Of a stretch of 8,812 bases of DNA, positions 6,491 through 8,812 are shown piece by piece. Origin of the DNA: Vulcanimicrobiota bacterium (GTDB taxonomy: Bacteria > Vulcanimicrobiota > Vulcanimicrobiia > Vulcanimicrobiales > Vulcanimicrobiaceae); assembly GCA_019245275.1 (NCBI GenBank), contig JAFARW010000189.1, positions 1 to 8,812 of the forward strand, in the 5' to 3' direction. The position numbers were made by a program, and so were the translations under genes. The stretch's first letter is position 1. Every line of letters starts with the position of its first letter. The notes beneath the pieces were generated by a model. It was not told where the DNA came from. It did not search any database and saw nothing but the letters and a program-made list of their open reading frames with translations.

Positions 6491-7824
6491 AGCTCGCTCG
6501 AAAGCTCAACGCTTTTGACGCGACGCTGATCGTTGCCGGCGGAATTGTCGGCGCCGGAATCTTTCGGAATCCCTCAGTCGTTGCGCAGCGCGTTCACACG
6601 ACGCCGCTCATCTTAGGAGTTTGGATCTTCGGCGGCCTGGTCGCCATTATCGGCGGCTTTGTCTTCGCGGAGTTGGCCTGGCGAAGACCGGCGTCCGGCG
6701 GATTGTACGGTTACATGCGCGATGCATTTCATCCGTCGGTTGCGTTCATGTATGGATGGACTGCGTTATGGGTCAGCCAGAGCGGCGGGATGGCGGCGGC
6801 AGCGGTTACCTTTGCCGCCTATCTCATGCCGTTATTCGGCGGCGGTTTGGCGCCGTGGATTCCGGCTGCGGCGGTGATCCTCGTCTTGAGCGCAATCAAC
6901 TGCTTCGGTGTTCGGGAAGGCGGAACGGCCCAGAACTTGTTGATGCTGCTGAAGATCGCGGTCATCGCTGCACTGATCGTTGGCGGCGTTGTCGCTTCGC
7001 CGATCGCACATCACGCCGTGAGCGTCCCGCCACTTCCGGCCATGGCTCCGCTCGCGATGCTTTCGATGTTCGGCGCAGCGCTCGTTCCGGTTCTCTACGC
7101 ATATGACGGATGGCAAACGGCGCCGTTCATGGACGGCGAGCTAAAGGACACGCGCCGAACGCTGCCGATCGGCATGGTTCTTGGCGTTGTCATTGTGATC
7201 GTGCTCTATCTGGGCGTAACGGTTGTCTCGGTTCGTGTCTTAGGTGCAACCGGTTTGAGCGCCACCGACACCCCGGCATCGGACGTGATGCGCGCGGCCT
7301 TCGGGCCGCTCGGCGAGCGAATTATTGCGATCGGCGTCGCGTTATCGACGCTCGGATTTATCAGCAACCAAGTGCTGACCTCACCGCGGATCTACTATGC
7401 AATGGCTACCGACGGACTGTTCTTCAAGAGTCTCGCATGGGTGCATCCGAGGAGTCGCGTGCCGCTTGTTGCGATCGGCGTGCAGGCGATCGTCGCGATC
7501 GCGATCGCGGCTTGGGGACGATACGATCAGATCCTTAACTACGTAACGGCTATGGACTTCATCTTCTTGGGACTCGCAGCGATCGCGCTCTTCATCTTCA
7601 TGCGCCGCCAAGGCGCCTCCCCGGAAGAGCGCGGCGTACGCGTACCGCTGCATCCATGGTCGACAGCCTTCTTCATTTTGGTCAGCGCCGCCGTCGTTAT
7701 CAATACGTACGTCGCCTTTCCAAAGGAATCGCTCATTGGTTTGGGCATCTTGCTTTCCGGCATTCCGGCCTACTGGCTCTGGCGTGCGCTGCGCGCGGAG
7801 CTGCCGACGATTGCCGCAGGGTAA
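6487..7824 (+). CDS. APC-family amino-acid permease
   Basis: The 445-residue protein is strongly hydrophobic with about twelve predicted membrane helices. Helix 1 carries the unwound GGIVGAGIF motif (18-26) that binds the substrate amino and carboxyl groups in APC transporters. FAELAWRRPASGGLYGYMRDAF (about 60-81) and YAYDGWQTAPFMDGELKDTRRTLP (about 204-227) are typical of the branch holding SteT and the LAT-type exchangers. It should move amino acids across the inner membrane, by proton symport or exchange; the substrate is not readable from sequence. The GTG start lies in the GTGA that also ends the oxygenase gene, a strong sign of coupled translation and a shared pathway: the permease may import the oxygenase substrate or a related amino acid. 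Proline dehydrogenase downstream makes proline or a methylated proline a candidate, which is inference. Confidence 0.92.
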   Translation: MKLARKLNAFDATLIVAGGIVGAGIFRNPSVVAQRVHTTPLILGVWIFGGLVAIIGGFVFAELAWRRPASGGLYGYMRDAFHPSVAFMYGWTALWVSQSGGMAAAAVTFAAYLMPLFGGGLAPWIPAAAVILVLSAINCFGVREGGTAQNLLMLLKIAVIAALIVGGVVASPIAHHAVSVPPLPAMAPLAMLSMFGAALVPVLYAYDGWQTAPFMDGELKDTRRTLPIGMVLGVVIVIVLYLGVTVVSVRVLGATGLSATDTPASDVMRAAFGPLGERIIAIGVALSTLGFISNQVLTSPRIYYAMATDGLFFKSLAWVHPRSRVPLVAIGVQAIVAIAIAAWGRYDQILNYVTAMDFIFLGLAAIALFIFMRRQGASPEERGVRVPLHPWSTAFFILVSAAVVINTYVAFPKESLIGLGILLSGIPAYWLWRALRAELPTIAAG

Positions 7825-7863
7825 GAGGCCCTTGAAAAAACCCTGAAAGGAAGAACGTTCAGC

Positions 7864-8121
7864 ATGCAATCTGGAAATAAACCGGTTTCGTTCGAGCGCG
7901 ATATTCGCCCGCTCTTCCGAGAAATCGACCTCGATCACATGGGGCCTATGGGCGTCCCACTCGATGACTACGACTACATGTCGGATGCGTCCAACGCCCA
8001 GAGTGTCTACGATTATCTGACCGGCGATAGGGAGCCCCGAATGCCGGTCGGCGGACCCTACTGGAGTCAAGAGCAACTCGAGCTTTACTCTCGCTGGCTC
8101 GAGGCCGGACGTCCGCGCTAG
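7864..8121 (+). CDS. Small protein resembling a haem-less cytochrome c-like module
   Basis: The 85-residue product is acidic, with no cysteine, signal peptide or membrane segment. It opens with FERDIRPLFREIDLDHM and closes with RMPVGGPYWSQEQLELYSRWLEAG. That pattern (F-x-x-D-I-R-P-L-F at the start; M-P, then W-x-x-x-x-x-x-L-Y-x-x-W-x-x-x-G at the end) recalls domains annotated as cytochrome c-like in large exported proteins, but the CxxCH haem motif is missing and no export signal is seen. I do not know a function. A good ribosome site (AAAGGAAG, ending about 10 bases upstream) supports ATG 7864 and independent translation. It lies 39 bases after the permease and its 3' end meets or overlaps the proline dehydrogenase frame, so it is probably part of the same transcript. 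Alternatives are a redox-partner adaptor or a small regulator of the neighbours. Confidence 0.75.
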   Translation: MQSGNKPVSFERDIRPLFREIDLDHMGPMGVPLDDYDYMSDASNAQSVYDYLTGDREPRMPVGGPYWSQEQLELYSRWLEAGRPR

Positions 8122-8183
8122 CCGATCGTCTTCTTCGCGCCGCGATTCTAACTGCGGCCGGCAATCAGTCGGCGCGACGCTGG

Positions 8184-8812
8184 GTGACGCGCAACGGCAT
8201 GCGATTCGGCGCTTCGAGATTTGTCGCCGGTGAAACAGCTGAAGAATTCATCGGCGCCGCGCGGCGCGCAAATGGCGATGGCTTTGCGGTCACCGCCGGG
8301 ATTCTCGGCGAGGATACGCAGAATCGGCAGGCGGCGGCTGCGGCGGCCGCGTCCTACATCGACTTACTACAGCGAATCGCTCGAAATGAGATCGACTCCA
8401 GCGTCGCGCTGAAGGTGACGCATTTGGGGGTCGAAGTCGACAAGGAGCTCGCTTTTGAAAACGTCGCATCCGTCGCGGCGACGGCGCAGTCGCTCGGCAA
8501 CTTCATGCGGCTCGACATGGAGCAATCACACCATGTCGACGACACGCTCGCGATCTACCGCCGGCTGCGCAACCAAGGCCTTCAGAATGTCGGATTCGTT
8601 CTGCAATCGTATCTATATCGCAGTTTAGACGATCTGGCGAACCACTTGCCGTTGGGGACGAACGTCCGAATCGTGAAGGGCGCATATCTCGAACCACCGA
8701 GCGTCGCTTATCAGAACAAGGCGGATGTCGATATTAACTACATGCGCCTCTTGGCGCGTTCTTTTCGGCACGGCGCCTTTACGGCGGTGGCAACGCACGA
8801 CGCAACGATCGT
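8184..8812 (+). CDS. putA: Proline dehydrogenase (FAD-dependent), 3' end outside window
   Basis: This enzyme oxidises L-proline to pyrroline-5-carboxylate with FAD, passing electrons to the quinone pool; it is the first step of proline use. The frame stays open to the window end. Recognisable family motifs are SRFVAGET at the start, VALKVTHLG (conserved lysine, codon at 8412-8414), NFMRLDME (8502-8525), VLQSYLYRS (near 8600-8627), VRIVKGAYLEPPSVAYQNKADVD (near 8664-8733) and VATHDATIV at the edge. The family resembles monofunctional enzymes such as that of Deinococcus; whether a P5C dehydrogenase domain follows cannot be seen. GTG 8184 is the first standard start in the frame (ATG 8199 next), but family-like sequence (ADRLLRAAILTAAGNQ) is encoded upstream from about 8121, so the true protein probably begins near the stop of the preceding gene; CTG 8094 is a possible unusual start. 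The symbol is tentative. Confidence 0.9.
   Translation, partial: MTRNGMRFGASRFVAGETAEEFIGAARRANGDGFAVTAGILGEDTQNRQAAAAAAASYIDLLQRIARNEIDSSVALKVTHLGVEVDKELAFENVASVAATAQSLGNFMRLDMEQSHHVDDTLAIYRRLRNQGLQNVGFVLQSYLYRSLDDLANHLPLGTNVRIVKGAYLEPPSVAYQNKADVDINYMRLLARSFRHGAFTAVATHDATI

Noticed and set aside
7495..7508. Two overlapping GCGATCGC palindromes, like the cyanobacterial HIP1 repeat
   Set aside because: They encode Ile-Ala-Ile-Ala in a permease membrane helix and are explained by codon use; there is no scattered HIP1 pattern in the window.
7381..8076. A 231-codon minus-strand open frame opposite the permease and the small gene
   Set aside because: It is a shadow of well-supported plus-strand genes; its translation has no hydrophobic or domain pattern and is dominated by Arg, Asp and His.
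8221..8412. 63-codon plus-strand frame near the right end
   Set aside because: It is out of frame with the proline dehydrogenase, whose conserved motifs cover the same bases.
1..8812. Search for tRNA, rRNA, CRISPR repeats, insertion-sequence ends and phage genes
   Set aside because: No cloverleaf, regularly spaced repeat, transposase-like protein or terminal inverted repeat pair was seen on either strand by eye; a covariance-model and repeat search would be decisive.

Overview
The window reads as ordinary chromosomal DNA, fairly GC-rich and densely coded, from a Gram-negative-type (diderm) bacterium. The evidence for an outer membrane is the C-terminal end of a TonB-dependent-receptor-like beta-barrel at the left edge. 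Exported proteins, an SLH-domain lipoprotein and the gene mix would suit a poorly characterised environmental phylum such as Candidatus Eremiobacterota, but that placement is a low-confidence guess. I see no tRNA, rRNA, CRISPR array, insertion sequence or prophage gene. No gene-free stretch exceeds 300 bases; the longest is 1107-1306.

Left part (1-1849): the outer-membrane barrel gene ends at a strong hairpin terminator shared with a convergent minus-strand gene. That gene fuses an OmpR-type winged helix to a cysteine-rich DUF1272 domain. A 200-base divergent spacer with one stem-loop separates it from a plus-strand DUF1697 gene, whose start region looks damaged or unusual.

Middle (1860-4444): a minus-strand pair encodes a six-helix DUF998-like membrane protein followed, 18 bases later, by an exported serine beta-lactamase-like hydrolase. 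Divergent from it is an exported methionine sulfoxide reductase A with a single catalytic cysteine.

Right part (4506-8812): a tight plus-strand run of five genes. These are an SLH-domain lipoprotein, a Rieske non-heme iron oxygenase (5-base gap), an APC amino-acid permease (4-base GTGA overlap), an 85-residue small protein that resembles a haem-less cytochrome c module, and a proline dehydrogenase cut by the window end. The oxygenase has glutamate rather than aspartate at the position bridging its two iron centres, a feature linked to oxygenases of quaternary ammonium compounds. Together with the permease and proline dehydrogenase this suggests uptake and breakdown of an N-methylated amino acid, possibly proline betaine (stachydrine). 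That is a hypothesis from context, and no reductase partner is visible. The proline dehydrogenase also appears to lack a standard start codon where homology says its N-terminus should be.
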